A DNA stretch of 14,087 bases from Bacteroidales bacterium UBA1237 (GTDB lineage: Bacteria > Bacteroidota > Bacteroidia > Bacteroidales > UBA932), in NCBI GenBank assembly GCA_002308935.1, contig DBWN01000234.1:2957-17043 (forward strand), written 5' to 3'. Numbering within the stretch: position 1 is the stretch's first letter; the number at the start of each line of letters is the position of its first letter. The translations under genes and the position numbers were made by a program. The notes beneath the pieces were generated by a model. That model was not told the origin of the DNA and made no database searches. It saw only the letters and a list, made by a program, of their open reading frames with translations. Below are positions 1 to 7,710 of this stretch, piece by piece.

Positions 1-227
1 TTGCAGAGACGGTCGATAGCGATCTGCTCAATCTGGTCGACGACTTCACATCCGCCGTAATAACGTTTGCCCGGATATCCCTCTGCATATTTGTTCGTGC
101 AGATGGAGCCCATAGCTTCCAATACCTGATTCGAGACGTAATTTTCTGAGGCGATGAGTTCAAGACCGGCTGACTGGCGGTCGCGCTCCTTCTTGATGAG
201 ATCAAAGATTTGGAGATCCTGTTTCAT
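1..227 (-). CDS. glyA: Serine hydroxymethyltransferase, N-terminal 75 residues (runs off left edge)
   Basis: This is the start of the cytoplasmic PLP enzyme that interconverts serine and glycine and charges tetrahydrofolate with one-carbon units. Translation of the minus strand from the ATG at 227 begins MKQDLQIFDLIKKERDRQ and contains the family's signature N-terminal block: ELIASEN at about 23-29, then TNKYAEGYPGKRYYGG at about 44-59 and CEVVDQIE directly after it. These hold the conserved substrate-binding Glu and Tyr residues. The start fits the usual N-terminus of Bacteroidota homologues. About 340 residues, including the PLP lysine, lie outside the window. It is divergent from the methyltransferase gene, and a -7-like box (314-321) lies upstream. 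No Shine-Dalgarno is visible, which is normal for this phylum. The identity is secure from sequence alone. Confidence 0.95.
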   Translation of the reverse strand, partial: MKQDLQIFDLIKKERDRQSAGLELIASENYVSNQVLEAMGSICTNKYAEGYPGKRYYGGCEVVDQIEQIAIDRLC

Positions 228-313
228 AAAAATGTCTTGTGAGGGCGAAATCACCCTGAATGTTTTCAGATAGTCTTCTGTAGACTGAAAAACTATTCCC
301 AGCTACATCAACG

Positions 314-321
314 CAAAGATA
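314..321 (-). promoter_or_regulatory. Candidate -7 box for glyA
   Basis: On the minus strand this reads TATCTTTG, an exact match to the Bacteroidota primary-sigma -7 consensus TAnnTTTG. A start about 7 bases downstream would give a leader of roughly 80 bases before the glyA ATG at 227. I see no clear TTTG -33 element, so the call rests on the -7 match and position. Confidence 0.45.
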
Positions 322-332
322 AACTAAATTCA

Positions 333-340
333 TAAATTTG
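333..340 (+). promoter_or_regulatory. Candidate -7 box for the RNA methyltransferase gene
   Basis: The plus strand reads TAAATTTG, matching TAnnTTTG, 35 bases before the ATG at 376. A good -33 TTTG is not visible. It sits only 11 bases from the opposing glyA -7 box, so the two divergent promoters would have overlapping polymerase footprints. Confidence 0.4.
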
Positions 341-375
341 CGGTACTGATTTTTGATTTTTATCTCTCATATCCG

Positions 376-933
376 ATGAAAGACCGGAAATTGCTCAATA
401 TAGAACTGGGAAGGGTTTCTCCCGAAGAATACCGGACACTTCCGGAATCCGGAATAACTGTCGTTCTTGACAATATCCGGAGCGCCCACAACGTGGGCTC
501 CGCATTCAGAAGCTCAGATTCTTTCAAAGTGGACAAGGTGGTTTTATGCGGGATATGCGCCACTCCCCCGTCAGCACTTATCCACAAATCCGCACTTGGA
601 GCAGAAGACAGTGTTCCATGGGTACATTATGACAATACCATGGACGCAGTCAATGATCTGAAAAAGGAAGGGTATACTGTCGTAAGTGTAGAGCAGACAG
701 TGAACTCTCGCAAACTCAATGAATTCACCCCGGAAACTTCCGGTAAATACGCACTTGTCTTCGGGAACGAGGTTGAAGGTGTCGCACAAGAGGTTGTTGA
801 CGCTTCCGACTTTTCCCTCGAAATTCCTCAATGGGGCACAAAGCATTCACTCAACGTCTCCGTATCAATCGGAATAATCCTGTGGCACTTGAAGTCAAAG
901 CTTGGCAGCCCCGTCCCGGATCGTCAATCATAA
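376..933 (+). CDS. SpoU/TrmH-family RNA 2'-O-methyltransferase
   Basis: This 185-residue cytoplasmic protein is a SPOUT-class methyltransferase, expected to transfer a methyl group from S-adenosylmethionine to a ribose 2'-OH of tRNA or rRNA. All three SpoU motifs are visible: motif 1 around 33-49 (NIRSAHNVGSAFR, with the conserved Asn39 and Arg45), motif 2 around 128-136 (VFGNEVEGV) and motif 3 around 149-165 (IPQWGTKHSLNVSVSIGI), which forms the knotted SAM site. It is short, with only about 25 residues before the catalytic domain and no L30e-like RNA-binding domain, so it resembles the small TrmH/TrmL type rather than RlmB. The exact target RNA cannot be read from sequence. It is a single gene, convergent with the nitroreductase operon, with a -7-like box 35 bases upstream. 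Confidence 0.9.
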   Translation: MKDRKLLNIELGRVSPEEYRTLPESGITVVLDNIRSAHNVGSAFRSSDSFKVDKVVLCGICATPPSALIHKSALGAEDSVPWVHYDNTMDAVNDLKKEGYTVVSVEQTVNSRKLNEFTPETSGKYALVFGNEVEGVAQEVVDASDFSLEIPQWGTKHSLNVSVSIGIILWHLKSKLGSPVPDRQS

Positions 934-939
934 AGAACA

Positions 940-968
940 ATGCCGACTGAAACATATCCAGCCGGCAT
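940..968. terminator. Hairpin between convergent genes, likely bidirectional terminator
   Basis: The arms ATGCCGACTG (940-949) and CAGCCGGCAT (959-968) pair over ten positions with one A-C mismatch around a 9-base loop. It lies in the 67-base gap between the methyltransferase stop (933) and the nitroreductase stop (1001). The T-tracts on either side are weak (CATTCATATTT on plus, TTGTTCTTTA on minus), so termination is inferred mainly from position between converging genes. Confidence 0.5.
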
Positions 969-1000
969 CATTCATATTTCGTCGAATCTGACCTGAAGGG

Positions 1001-1642
1001 TCACCATTTCCCGTAGTGGACCTTTTCGGGTTTCCACTTGTCTTTGGGCTGATCGTCACCCGCAGGATGGCCGAGAGCGACAACACTGTAAGGGACGACT
1101 TCAGCCGGAAGCCCCAAAGAAGACTTTACAGGGTCCATCCTGTCATGATAAGGATAGCAGGCTGTCCAGACTGCACCAAGGCCCATGGCCTCAACAGCGA
1201 GGAGTATATTCTCCGTAACAGCACCGGCGTCGTCCCTCCAAGTGCCGTTCACCATTTTGACAGGAGTCCCTTGGGGATCGTTCCTGGGAGCACGTACGAC
1301 CGTGGTATCGGAGCATACGACTATGATTGCCGCCGACTGGGCAAATACCCTCTGATTGAAATTGTTCTCGCTGAAAATCTCCAGATAGCGGTCCTTGTCC
1401 TGAAGAACGACGAAACTCCAAGGCTGGATATTGCTTCCGGAAGGAGCGGCCATTCCAGCCCTGAGAAGGGTCTCTATCTGCTGAGGAGTCACAGGCTCAT
1501 CAGTAAAGCTTCTCACGCTCTTTCTGGAGAAAATGTTGTCAAGCACAATCTGTTCGGTTGACACCTCCGGTGCATTGACACAAGATGAAGCCGCAACCAT
1601 CAAAGCGGCAGCAAGTGCTGCCAACAACGATTTCCTTGACAT
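1001..1642 (-). CDS. Lipoprotein nitroreductase, copy 2 (distal gene of the operon)
   Basis: This 213-residue nitroreductase-fold protein should bind FMN and use NAD(P)H or another donor; its substrate is unknown. FMN-site motifs are RKSVRSF (40-46), AAPSGSNIQPW (65-75) and EAMGLGAVW (about 151-159). The N-terminus is a signal peptide ending in AASSC, so Cys21 is probably lipidated and the protein would be periplasm-facing, unusual for a family that is mostly cytoplasmic. I chose the ATG at 1642 over the one at 1651. The later start avoids overlapping the upstream stop (1645), and its context GTAGATATG is identical to that of the upstream paralogue. It shares the C-terminal DQPKDKWKPE block and the final KW with that paralogue, so the two arose by tandem duplication. 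Two bases separate the genes, implying coupled translation. Confidence 0.88.
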   Translation of the reverse strand: MSRKSLLAALAAALMVAASSCVNAPEVSTEQIVLDNIFSRKSVRSFTDEPVTPQQIETLLRAGMAAPSGSNIQPWSFVVLQDKDRYLEIFSENNFNQRVFAQSAAIIVVCSDTTVVRAPRNDPQGTPVKMVNGTWRDDAGAVTENILLAVEAMGLGAVWTACYPYHDRMDPVKSSLGLPAEVVPYSVVALGHPAGDDQPKDKWKPEKVHYGKW

Positions 1643-1644
1643 AT

Positions 1645-2277
1645 CTACCATTTGTTATAGTGAACGTTCTCCGGTTTCCACTTGTCTTTTGGCTGATCAT
1701 TCCCGGCAGGATATCCGACAGGTACAATAGCATAAGGCATCACGTTTTCAGGAATGCCGAGCTTGGAGACAAGGTTGTCAATTTTGGCCTGGATAGGATA
1801 GCAGCCGATCCATACGGCACCGAGTCCCATAGCCTCGGCGGCAAGAAGGAGATTCTCAGTTGAGGCTCCGCAGTCTTCGTACCAGAATTGATTAGGGACT
1901 TCCTGAGGTTCCGCATTCTCCTGGCCACGTGGTCTCTGCGTCACGGTAGTCTGGCCACAGACAATGAAAACGGCACCAGCCTGCTTGTACATATCTCCTC
2001 TTTCATTCGCGAAAACATCAGCGATGACAGCGGGGTCTGTGAGGACCACGAATCTCCAAGGCTGGGCATTCATCCCTGTAGGAGCGGCCATTGCCGCTTT
2101 GAGAAGAGTCTCGATCTGTTCCTGGGAAAGTTTCTCCCCCGTATAAGAACGTACGCTCTTTCTATTCATGATAGTGGTGATGGCATCGCCCTTTGTCTGG
2201 GCGTCCGCCTTCTGACCACCACATCCTGTCAGCAGTATCATCGCCGAAGCAAGAAGCATGTAAAATATTTGTCTCAT
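1645..2277 (-). CDS. Lipoprotein nitroreductase, copy 1
   Basis: This 210-residue nitroreductase-family flavoprotein is a paralogue of the next gene. It has a textbook lipobox, LTGC, with Cys19 as the lipidation site after a short hydrophobic signal, so it should be exported and anchored in the envelope. FMN-binding motifs are RKSVRSY (39-45), AAPTGMNAQPW (64-74) and EAMGLGAVW (148-156). It ends with the same DQPKDKWKPE block and KW terminus as its partner. The frame stays open up to 2349, but that would overlap the galactosidase and bury the signal peptide, so the ATG at 2277 is the start. It follows the galactosidase stop by 22 bases. No Asp/Glu-rich surface-export signal follows Cys19, which suggests it faces the periplasm (inference). 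The substrate is unknown. Confidence 0.9.
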   Translation of the reverse strand: MRQIFYMLLASAMILLTGCGGQKADAQTKGDAITTIMNRKSVRSYTGEKLSQEQIETLLKAAMAAPTGMNAQPWRFVVLTDPAVIADVFANERGDMYKQAGAVFIVCGQTTVTQRPRGQENAEPQEVPNQFWYEDCGASTENLLLAAEAMGLGAVWIGCYPIQAKIDNLVSKLGIPENVMPYAIVPVGYPAGNDQPKDKWKPENVHYNKW

Positions 2278-2299
2278 ATCTACTTGTATAAAGGGTCTT

Positions 2300-5200
2300 C
2301 TAGTTGTTGACCGGGTGGATAATGAAGTCGAACTCCATCTCCTTCGCATGTATCAGATAAGGCTCCATGGGCCTTGCTCCCCAAGAGTTGTCGCCTCCGA
2401 CACCCATCTGCACCAGGTCAAAGTTAACATATGTCTTTCCGGCAGGGCGGTTCCCGACAAAGGCGGCAGGGAGCATCTCCAAAGAGTGCTGGGCCCTTCC
2501 GGACTGCGTATTGGTCGGATTAGGACGGGGGCGCGGATCGTCAATCGATACGTCAAGCATCTTCCTGCTGAAAGGAATCGCCGAAGCGGAGAACCTGACA
2601 GGTGAGGTGATTTCAAGTCCCTTACCGTTGACATCGGTTATCCTGAAGTACCTCATTCCGGTCTTGGTTCCGGATTCCTGTGTACGTACATAACCGTAGT
2701 GGTACTGCTCGTCCACGGTCTGGTTATACTTACCGACAAGGGCAGCAGTGTTTCTGTCAGAATAGTTCTCGAAGGGACCTTTGCCGAAGAATTCAAGGTC
2801 GGAATATGTTCCGCCCATAGCGAACTCCATTCCGAAGCGAAGAAGGTCAGGGCATTCCGAAAGGCCGCCCTTGTCCACAAGCTTCTCTTTCCCTTCAACG
2901 GTTCCGTCCGGATAAATCCTGTATGTCATCTCGACTCCTGCCTTGCCCTCAAGAGGCTGATACACGGTCTTTACGACGATCACATTCCCATCATTGATAG
3001 TCTCGGTAGAGGACACCTTGAACTCAGGATACATCCACATTTTGCTCCTTACTTCATTCCTTGCTCCAAGGTCATTCTCTATAGGAGCCCTTCCGAAGGC
3101 TGGCATCAAGGGTTCATCAATGAGAGACTTCCCGTCAATCTTGTATGAAGACAGGGCGCCGTCAACGAAACCGATTTCCCATGAGGATACCCTCTGACCC
3201 TGGGTGCCTTCTGCATAAACGAACGAACCGCTGATCTTTCCATCCTTCAAGATTGGTGCAGAAGAATTCTTGGGCGTCGCGGAACCCGGAGTAAACCAAG
3301 GGCCTTCACCTTCTGATATCGCTATCTGATCGTATGCGACAATGCTTCCGGCAGGAAGAAGACCGTCTTTACGCTTCAGGACATAATTGATGTTGAGATA
3401 AATGTCCTCGGCGCAGCAATTCGCTTTCATAGCGGCTTCCTTTATCTGGTCAAGAGTGATTCCCAAAGAAACTGTCGACGTCTTTCCGGGGTCTACGGAA
3501 AGGTTCTCAACCGAACCGCAAAGGACTTTCTCGCCCTCAGCTTCGACACTCCACTCCATGCGGTAGCGGTCAAGGCCGATAAAGAAATTCTCATTGTAAA
3601 CATCAACCTTGATATCTCCCTCGAGGGAAGAAGGGGTAGTAAGTATAGAGCGGTACTGGTACCTGACTTCATATGAATGGGGATGATATGTCCTGTCAGC
3701 TGCTATGACGCCATTGCAGTTGAATGAACCGTCTGAAGCGTCATGATCGTTGAAGTCTCCTCCGAAAGCGAAGAAATGGTCAACTCCCTCAACCTTGGAG
3801 GGCCAAATGATCGCCTGGTCTACGAAGTCCCAGATATAACCTCCCTGATATGCGGGATATTTCCTCACAGCATCCCAGTACTCTTTGAAGTTGCCGATGG
3901 AGTTTCCCATCGCATGGGCGTACTCGCACTGGATCAGAGGGCGGTCAGGATCGGAGGTTGCATACCTGATACATCCTTGGACTCCGAGATACATCGGGCA
4001 GTATATGTCAGTGTTGCGGTCTCTTCCCGCACGTTCATACTGAACGGGACGGGACGGGTCATAAGCCTTGATCCAGTCATAGAGCTTGTAGAAGTTCTCA
4101 CCGTTTCCGGCTTCATTGCCCATACTCCAGACCACTATACAAGGATGGTTGAAGTCCCTCTTGACCATCCTCTGTCCTCTCTGCATGTGCGCTTCGGTGA
4201 AGTCTGTCCTCTTGGCGAGAGTCGCATCTCCGTAACCCATTCCGTGAGATTCGATATTGGCCTCATCGGTGACATAGATTCCGTACTCGTCGCACAGGTC
4301 ATACCATACAGGGTCGTTGGGATAATGGCTGGTCCTCACCGCATTGACATTGAGTTCTTTCATTATGCGGATGTCCCTTATCATATCCTCAACCGAAAGG
4401 ACATATCCCTTGTAAGGATCCAGTTCATGACGGTCGACACCTTTGATGAGGACCTGCTTTCCATTGACAAGGAACTGGGCACCTTTGACTTCCACCGTCC
4501 TGAATCCCATCCTGACGGTAGCGCTTTCGCAAACTCCTTTCCCGTCCCTGGCAGTCACTTTCAGGCTGTAGAGGTTAGGATCCTCGGCGCTCCACAGTTT
4601 CGGAGAAGAAATGCTTCCCTCATAGCGGAGAGCCACGTTACCGTTTTCAGACTCTTCGAATTTGCGTGCGACCGGAGTCGAGAATGTCGAAACGGTCTTT
4701 CCGTCAGAGTCAATCAGAGAATAATCCACGGTCGTGACTCCCGGGGTAACTTCCGTATAGACGGAGAAGTTCCCGTCCATATCGCCCTTCACATGAATGT
4801 CCTCAATTCTCTTTTTTTCTCTGGTGTAAACATATATTCCACGGGCTATACCTGTGAATCGCCAGAAGTCCTGGTCCTCCAGATAAGTGCCGTCACACCA
4901 ACGGAAGACCTCCATCGCAATAACGTTTTCGCCTTCCTTTACAGCTTTGGTTATGTCGAAACGGGCCTCGAGCTTGCTGTCCTGGCTGTATCCGACTTCC
5001 TTCCCGTTCACCCAAACCCTTACATTCGAGGTGGCGGATCCGATACAGATGCAGATCTGCTTGCCGATCCACGATTTGTCAACAGTGAAGGTGCGGCGGT
5101 ACTGCCCGACGTAGTTGTCCTCGGTCGGTGGAATGGGAGGGTTGGTCTGGTAATTGCCCCTCCAAGGATATCCTATGTTGACATACAAGGGGTCACCATA

Positions 5201-5491
5201 GCCGTTCAGTTCAAACATTCCCGGCACCGGAATCTCGCCCCATGAGCTGTCATCATATCCCACTGCCTCAAAGCCTTTGAGTCTGGATGTTACCGAAGGA
5301 TTGAAGTAGAATTTCCACATTCCCGAAAGGGAAAGCGTGTTCTGCTGGTCTGTGGTAAAGAATGTGCTCATGGGTAGACGGTTTCTCTCCACCACACCGG
5401 GGTTCTGCCAGTCTTCCGTCTGAGCGAAAAGCGCCATTCCTGCAAATAGGAAAACGGTCGCCGTCAATAAAGATTTGGTTACAACTTTCAT
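2300..5491 (-). CDS. Secreted GH2 beta-galactosidase (LacZ-like)
   Basis: This 1063-residue glycoside hydrolase family 2 enzyme should remove terminal beta-galactose from oligosaccharides or glycans. A signal peptide ends near LFA-Q24, so it is periplasmic or secreted, unlike cytoplasmic E. coli LacZ (about 1024 residues). The order is the classic one: jelly-roll sugar-binding domain (about 50-225), Ig-like domain (about 226-335), TIM barrel (about 336-620), second Ig-like domain, then the C-terminal beta-sandwich. Catalytic acid/base Glu460 lies in SMGNEAGNG and nucleophile Glu523 in QCEYAHAMGNS. Glu414 and His416 in ANIESHGM match the LacZ magnesium ligands, and VQMGVGGDNSW near 1037 matches the LacZ Trp999 region. 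All key residues are intact. It starts 21 bases after the phosphoesterase stop. No SusC/SusD pair is visible, so this is not a standard polysaccharide-utilisation locus within the window. Galactosidase is the best guess; other beta-glycosides are possible. Confidence 0.93.
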   Translation of the reverse strand: MKVVTKSLLTATVFLFAGMALFAQTEDWQNPGVVERNRLPMSTFFTTDQQNTLSLSGMWKFYFNPSVTSRLKGFEAVGYDDSSWGEIPVPGMFELNGYGDPLYVNIGYPWRGNYQTNPPIPPTEDNYVGQYRRTFTVDKSWIGKQICICIGSATSNVRVWVNGKEVGYSQDSKLEARFDITKAVKEGENVIAMEVFRWCDGTYLEDQDFWRFTGIARGIYVYTREKKRIEDIHVKGDMDGNFSVYTEVTPGVTTVDYSLIDSDGKTVSTFSTPVARKFEESENGNVALRYEGSISSPKLWSAEDPNLYSLKVTARDGKGVCESATVRMGFRTVEVKGAQFLVNGKQVLIKGVDRHELDPYKGYVLSVEDMIRDIRIMKELNVNAVRTSHYPNDPVWYDLCDEYGIYVTDEANIESHGMGYGDATLAKRTDFTEAHMQRGQRMVKRDFNHPCIVVWSMGNEAGNGENFYKLYDWIKAYDPSRPVQYERAGRDRNTDIYCPMYLGVQGCIRYATSDPDRPLIQCEYAHAMGNSIGNFKEYWDAVRKYPAYQGGYIWDFVDQAIIWPSKVEGVDHFFAFGGDFNDHDASDGSFNCNGVIAADRTYHPHSYEVRYQYRSILTTPSSLEGDIKVDVYNENFFIGLDRYRMEWSVEAEGEKVLCGSVENLSVDPGKTSTVSLGITLDQIKEAAMKANCCAEDIYLNINYVLKRKDGLLPAGSIVAYDQIAISEGEGPWFTPGSATPKNSSAPILKDGKISGSFVYAEGTQGQRVSSWEIGFVDGALSSYKIDGKSLIDEPLMPAFGRAPIENDLGARNEVRSKMWMYPEFKVSSTETINDGNVIVVKTVYQPLEGKAGVEMTYRIYPDGTVEGKEKLVDKGGLSECPDLLRFGMEFAMGGTYSDLEFFGKGPFENYSDRNTAALVGKYNQTVDEQYHYGYVRTQESGTKTGMRYFRITDVNGKGLEITSPVRFSASAIPFSRKMLDVSIDDPRPRPNPTNTQSGRAQHSLEMLPAAFVGNRPAGKTYVNFDLVQMGVGGDNSWGARPMEPYLIHAKEMEFDFIIHPVNN

Positions 5492-5512
5492 ATTGTGTTT
5501 GGTTTGTTTCCG

Positions 5513-7447
5513 TCATTTCCGGGTTGATCCACCAGAACGGGGTACCGACAACAAAGTGACCTTTCCGTCCATTGTGGTGGCCAATATCATCATGTCATTC
5601 CTTTCGGTCCATACCTGAAGAGGGTTGACAAGCCCGATGGAGAGCTTGTGTGCCCAAAGGACCTCTCCGTTCTGAGAGGATTGAGCGACAATGTTGCCCT
5701 TGCAAGTGGGAATCAAGAGTACCCCATCCTTCTCAACCAAAGCTGTAGGAGCTATCTCATAACCGGTATTGTTCTCTTTCTCCCAGAGTTTGTCAGGAGA
5801 ATCCGGGGATATGGCATATGTCTTATGGAACATTGTCTTGGAAAATATCTTCCGCCCGTCTTCGGACATTCCCAAAGCATCCCGGCCGCCTTCCACCAAA
5901 AACAGTTGCCTCCCGGTCTTGGAGTCGATCGCATAAATCCTCCTGTCAGGGACTGCCACAAAAATCTTCCCCTGCGTCTTGACGGGTACGCATGATGCAG
6001 GAGAGTAGTTCCGAACAGGCCTGTCCACGGTCCATACCCATTGCAGGGAGCCCGTCGCAGGGTCGAGTGAATAGAGTTTCCTTCCCCAAGTCCCGAAAAC
6101 AACCTGTTCGGGGTCAACCAAAGGGGTTGATGCCTGATGGCCTTCGACTCCACTGAACTCCCAAATGAGGGAACCGTCTTTCAGGGAAAGACAGCGGAAT
6201 GCGGAGTCGGACCCTCCGATGAAGACTTTCCCGTCACGGATTACAGGGGACGAAACAATGGACTTGTTAGCGGAAAAGGTCCACTGTATTTCCCCGTCAG
6301 ATATATTGAGGGCATATACATTCCCGTCAGAGCATCCGAAAACAAGGGTCTTCCCGTCCACAGCGGGAGTGGAGAAAATCTTGCCGGGGAACTTCTTTGA
6401 CCATATCCTTTTACCGTCTTTAAGCGATACTGCCCGGACATATCCCGATGATGTGGTATAAAAAGCGGCACCTCCGCTGATGGCGGACCCGGCGACTATA
6501 TTGAATTCGTCCTGGAAAGACCACAATTCCTTTACGAAAGGATACTCATCATTGACCTCATACCTCATCCAAGGATAGTCAGCGGTGAGCCCGTGAGCAT
6601 CATAGGACACAGTGTCAATGACAGGTGAAAGATGAGCGGTGTACCAAGGTTCCATCAGCACAGAGGAATTGGGGTAGACCCTTCTTTCAGATACGGCCAC
6701 ACTGTCCTCGAAAAGTTCAACTATATTGTAACCGGCACTCGCTCCATGAGACATTCCTGTGCGGCCGAGCACTGCGGGTATACCCCCATAATTGAGAGCG
6801 GAATTCACATGCCAATGGCCTCCTATCTCAAAACGGACGTCAAGGTCCTTCAGTGTCCTTGTCACATCGGCATAATTGAGTACCGATGAATCCATAGGAT
6901 AATGATTGAGGAAGATGCTCTTCCTTCCTTTCGGAAGACTCTCGAGCCAGACCATGCTCTCATGAGGTACAAGGGCAGGAGACATCCTCATATCCGGGCC
7001 GCTGTTGCACCCTATGAACCGCCATCCCCCTTCTTCGAAGCAGAACTGCTCATAACCGAAAACCTTAAGGAAAGTATTGCATCCGCTCTCGGACCAATTG
7101 GCGTCATGATTGCCGGCCAGGACATAATGCCGTATCTTCAGGGAATCGATAATGGACTTTGCAAGGGCGATTTCCTCATCCGACCCGAAATCGGTAATGT
7201 CTCCGCCGAACACCACGAAATCCAATCCCTCCTGGGAATTGAGGTCCCTGATGCAGAGCCGCAAGTCCTCAACCGAAGGAGCGTCGACAGCGATGTGTAC
7301 ATCAGTAATGAAGGCGAAACGGACAGGTCTGTCGCCATATCCTGGGTCCATTGGGACGGCGTGCGAAGAAGCGGACAATGATGCAAGGAGAAGCAATACC
7401 GCCAAAATGCTGGCCATGTGATAACCTTTTACGATAATCCGTCTCAT
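5513..7447 (-). CDS. Exported metallophosphoesterase fused to a PQQ-type beta-propeller
   Basis: This 644-residue two-part protein has a signal peptide (about 1-30). Residues about 42-245 are a calcineurin-like metallophosphoesterase with every metal-binding block present: DVH (Asp49, His51), GGD (Asp83), GNHD (Asn113, His114), NHYP (His182) and GHWH (His211, His213). It should therefore be a dinuclear-metal phosphohydrolase. Residues about 305-640 form seven or so propeller repeats of the PQQ/outer-membrane-barrel-assembly type, each with a core like YALNISDGEIQW or YSLDPATGSLQW. The tryptophan-docked repeats suggest a structural propeller; PQQ binding is not evident. I chose the ATG at 7447 because the frame upstream offers only a TTG at 7456. 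It is the first gene of the four-gene unit, with a -7 box at 7502-7509. Its substrate is unknown; the propeller may bind a partner or glycan (inference). Confidence 0.88.
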   Translation of the reverse strand: MRRIIVKGYHMASILAVLLLLASLSASSHAVPMDPGYGDRPVRFAFITDVHIAVDAPSVEDLRLCIRDLNSQEGLDFVVFGGDITDFGSDEEIALAKSIIDSLKIRHYVLAGNHDANWSESGCNTFLKVFGYEQFCFEEGGWRFIGCNSGPDMRMSPALVPHESMVWLESLPKGRKSIFLNHYPMDSSVLNYADVTRTLKDLDVRFEIGGHWHVNSALNYGGIPAVLGRTGMSHGASAGYNIVELFEDSVAVSERRVYPNSSVLMEPWYTAHLSPVIDTVSYDAHGLTADYPWMRYEVNDEYPFVKELWSFQDEFNIVAGSAISGGAAFYTTSSGYVRAVSLKDGKRIWSKKFPGKIFSTPAVDGKTLVFGCSDGNVYALNISDGEIQWTFSANKSIVSSPVIRDGKVFIGGSDSAFRCLSLKDGSLIWEFSGVEGHQASTPLVDPEQVVFGTWGRKLYSLDPATGSLQWVWTVDRPVRNYSPASCVPVKTQGKIFVAVPDRRIYAIDSKTGRQLFLVEGGRDALGMSEDGRKIFSKTMFHKTYAISPDSPDKLWEKENNTGYEIAPTALVEKDGVLLIPTCKGNIVAQSSQNGEVLWAHKLSIGLVNPLQVWTERNDMMILATTMDGKVTLLSVPRSGGSTRK

Positions 7448-7501
7448 AGATGTCAAAAAAAGAAAGAAAAAGGGAAATCATTACTTCTTGCCATCAACAA
7501 G

Positions 7502-7509
7502 CAAATATA
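7502..7509 (-). promoter_or_regulatory. Candidate -7 box for the phosphoesterase-galactosidase-nitroreductase operon
   Basis: The minus strand reads TATATTTG, matching TAnnTTTG, 54 bases upstream of the ATG at 7447. A convincing -33 TTTG is not present at normal spacing. The octamer is identical to the box upstream of the Fic gene. This is the only promoter-like site I see for the four genes downstream. Confidence 0.5.
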
Positions 7510-7575
7510 CAAATAAATGCGGGAGAAAAATGGGGTTGATTCAAAAGTGAGTTGTCCTCTTCTTATTTTGATGAG

Positions 7576-7625
7576 GGAGGGGTATGGAGTGCCTAGGGAA
7601 CTTCGGAATAGCACTCCTAACCTCC
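7576..7625. repeat. Inverted repeat / stem-loop downstream of the Fic gene
   Basis: The perfect arms GGAGTGC (7586-7592) and GCACTCC (7611-7617) are flanked by outer arms GGAGG (7576-7580) and CCTCC (7621-7625), giving a 12-pair stem with an internal loop. The 18-base terminal loop contains CTTCGG. Neither strand has a good T-run after it, so it may be a weak terminator for the Fic transcript or a structured element ahead of the operon. Confidence 0.45.
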
Positions 7626-7658
7626 GACTCATACATAGACATGAAACATAAAATAGAG

Positions 7659-7670
7659 TGACCTAGGTCA
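7659..7670. repeat. Perfect 12-base palindrome
   Basis: TGACCTAGGTCA is its own reverse complement. A further GGTCAC half at 7682-7687 can also pair with GTGACC at 7658-7663. It lies 45 bases beyond the Fic stop codon. It could be a dimeric-protein operator or part of an RNA hairpin; the sequence does not decide which. Confidence 0.45.
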
Positions 7671-7710
7671 GCTTGACTTTTGGTCACCCAGTGATTGTCA
7701 TTCATCCCAA

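Noticed and set aside
989..1003. Second small hairpin TGACC/GGTCA overlapping the stop of nitroreductase copy 2
   Set aside because: Only five pairs with no T-tract; the larger hairpin at 940-968 is the better terminator candidate.
2278..2349. Longer nitroreductase start at 2349
   Set aside because: It would overlap the galactosidase 3' end and place 24 arginine- and serine-rich residues before an otherwise perfect lipoprotein signal.
3743..5245. A 500-codon open frame on the plus strand, opposite the galactosidase
   Set aside because: It is entirely antisense to a gene with intact catalytic motifs. Its translation has no recognisable domain, and long antisense frames are common opposite GC-rich, biased-codon genes.
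2300..5491. Polysaccharide-utilisation locus around the galactosidase
   Set aside because: No SusC/SusD pair, hybrid two-component sensor or anti-sigma gene is present in the window.
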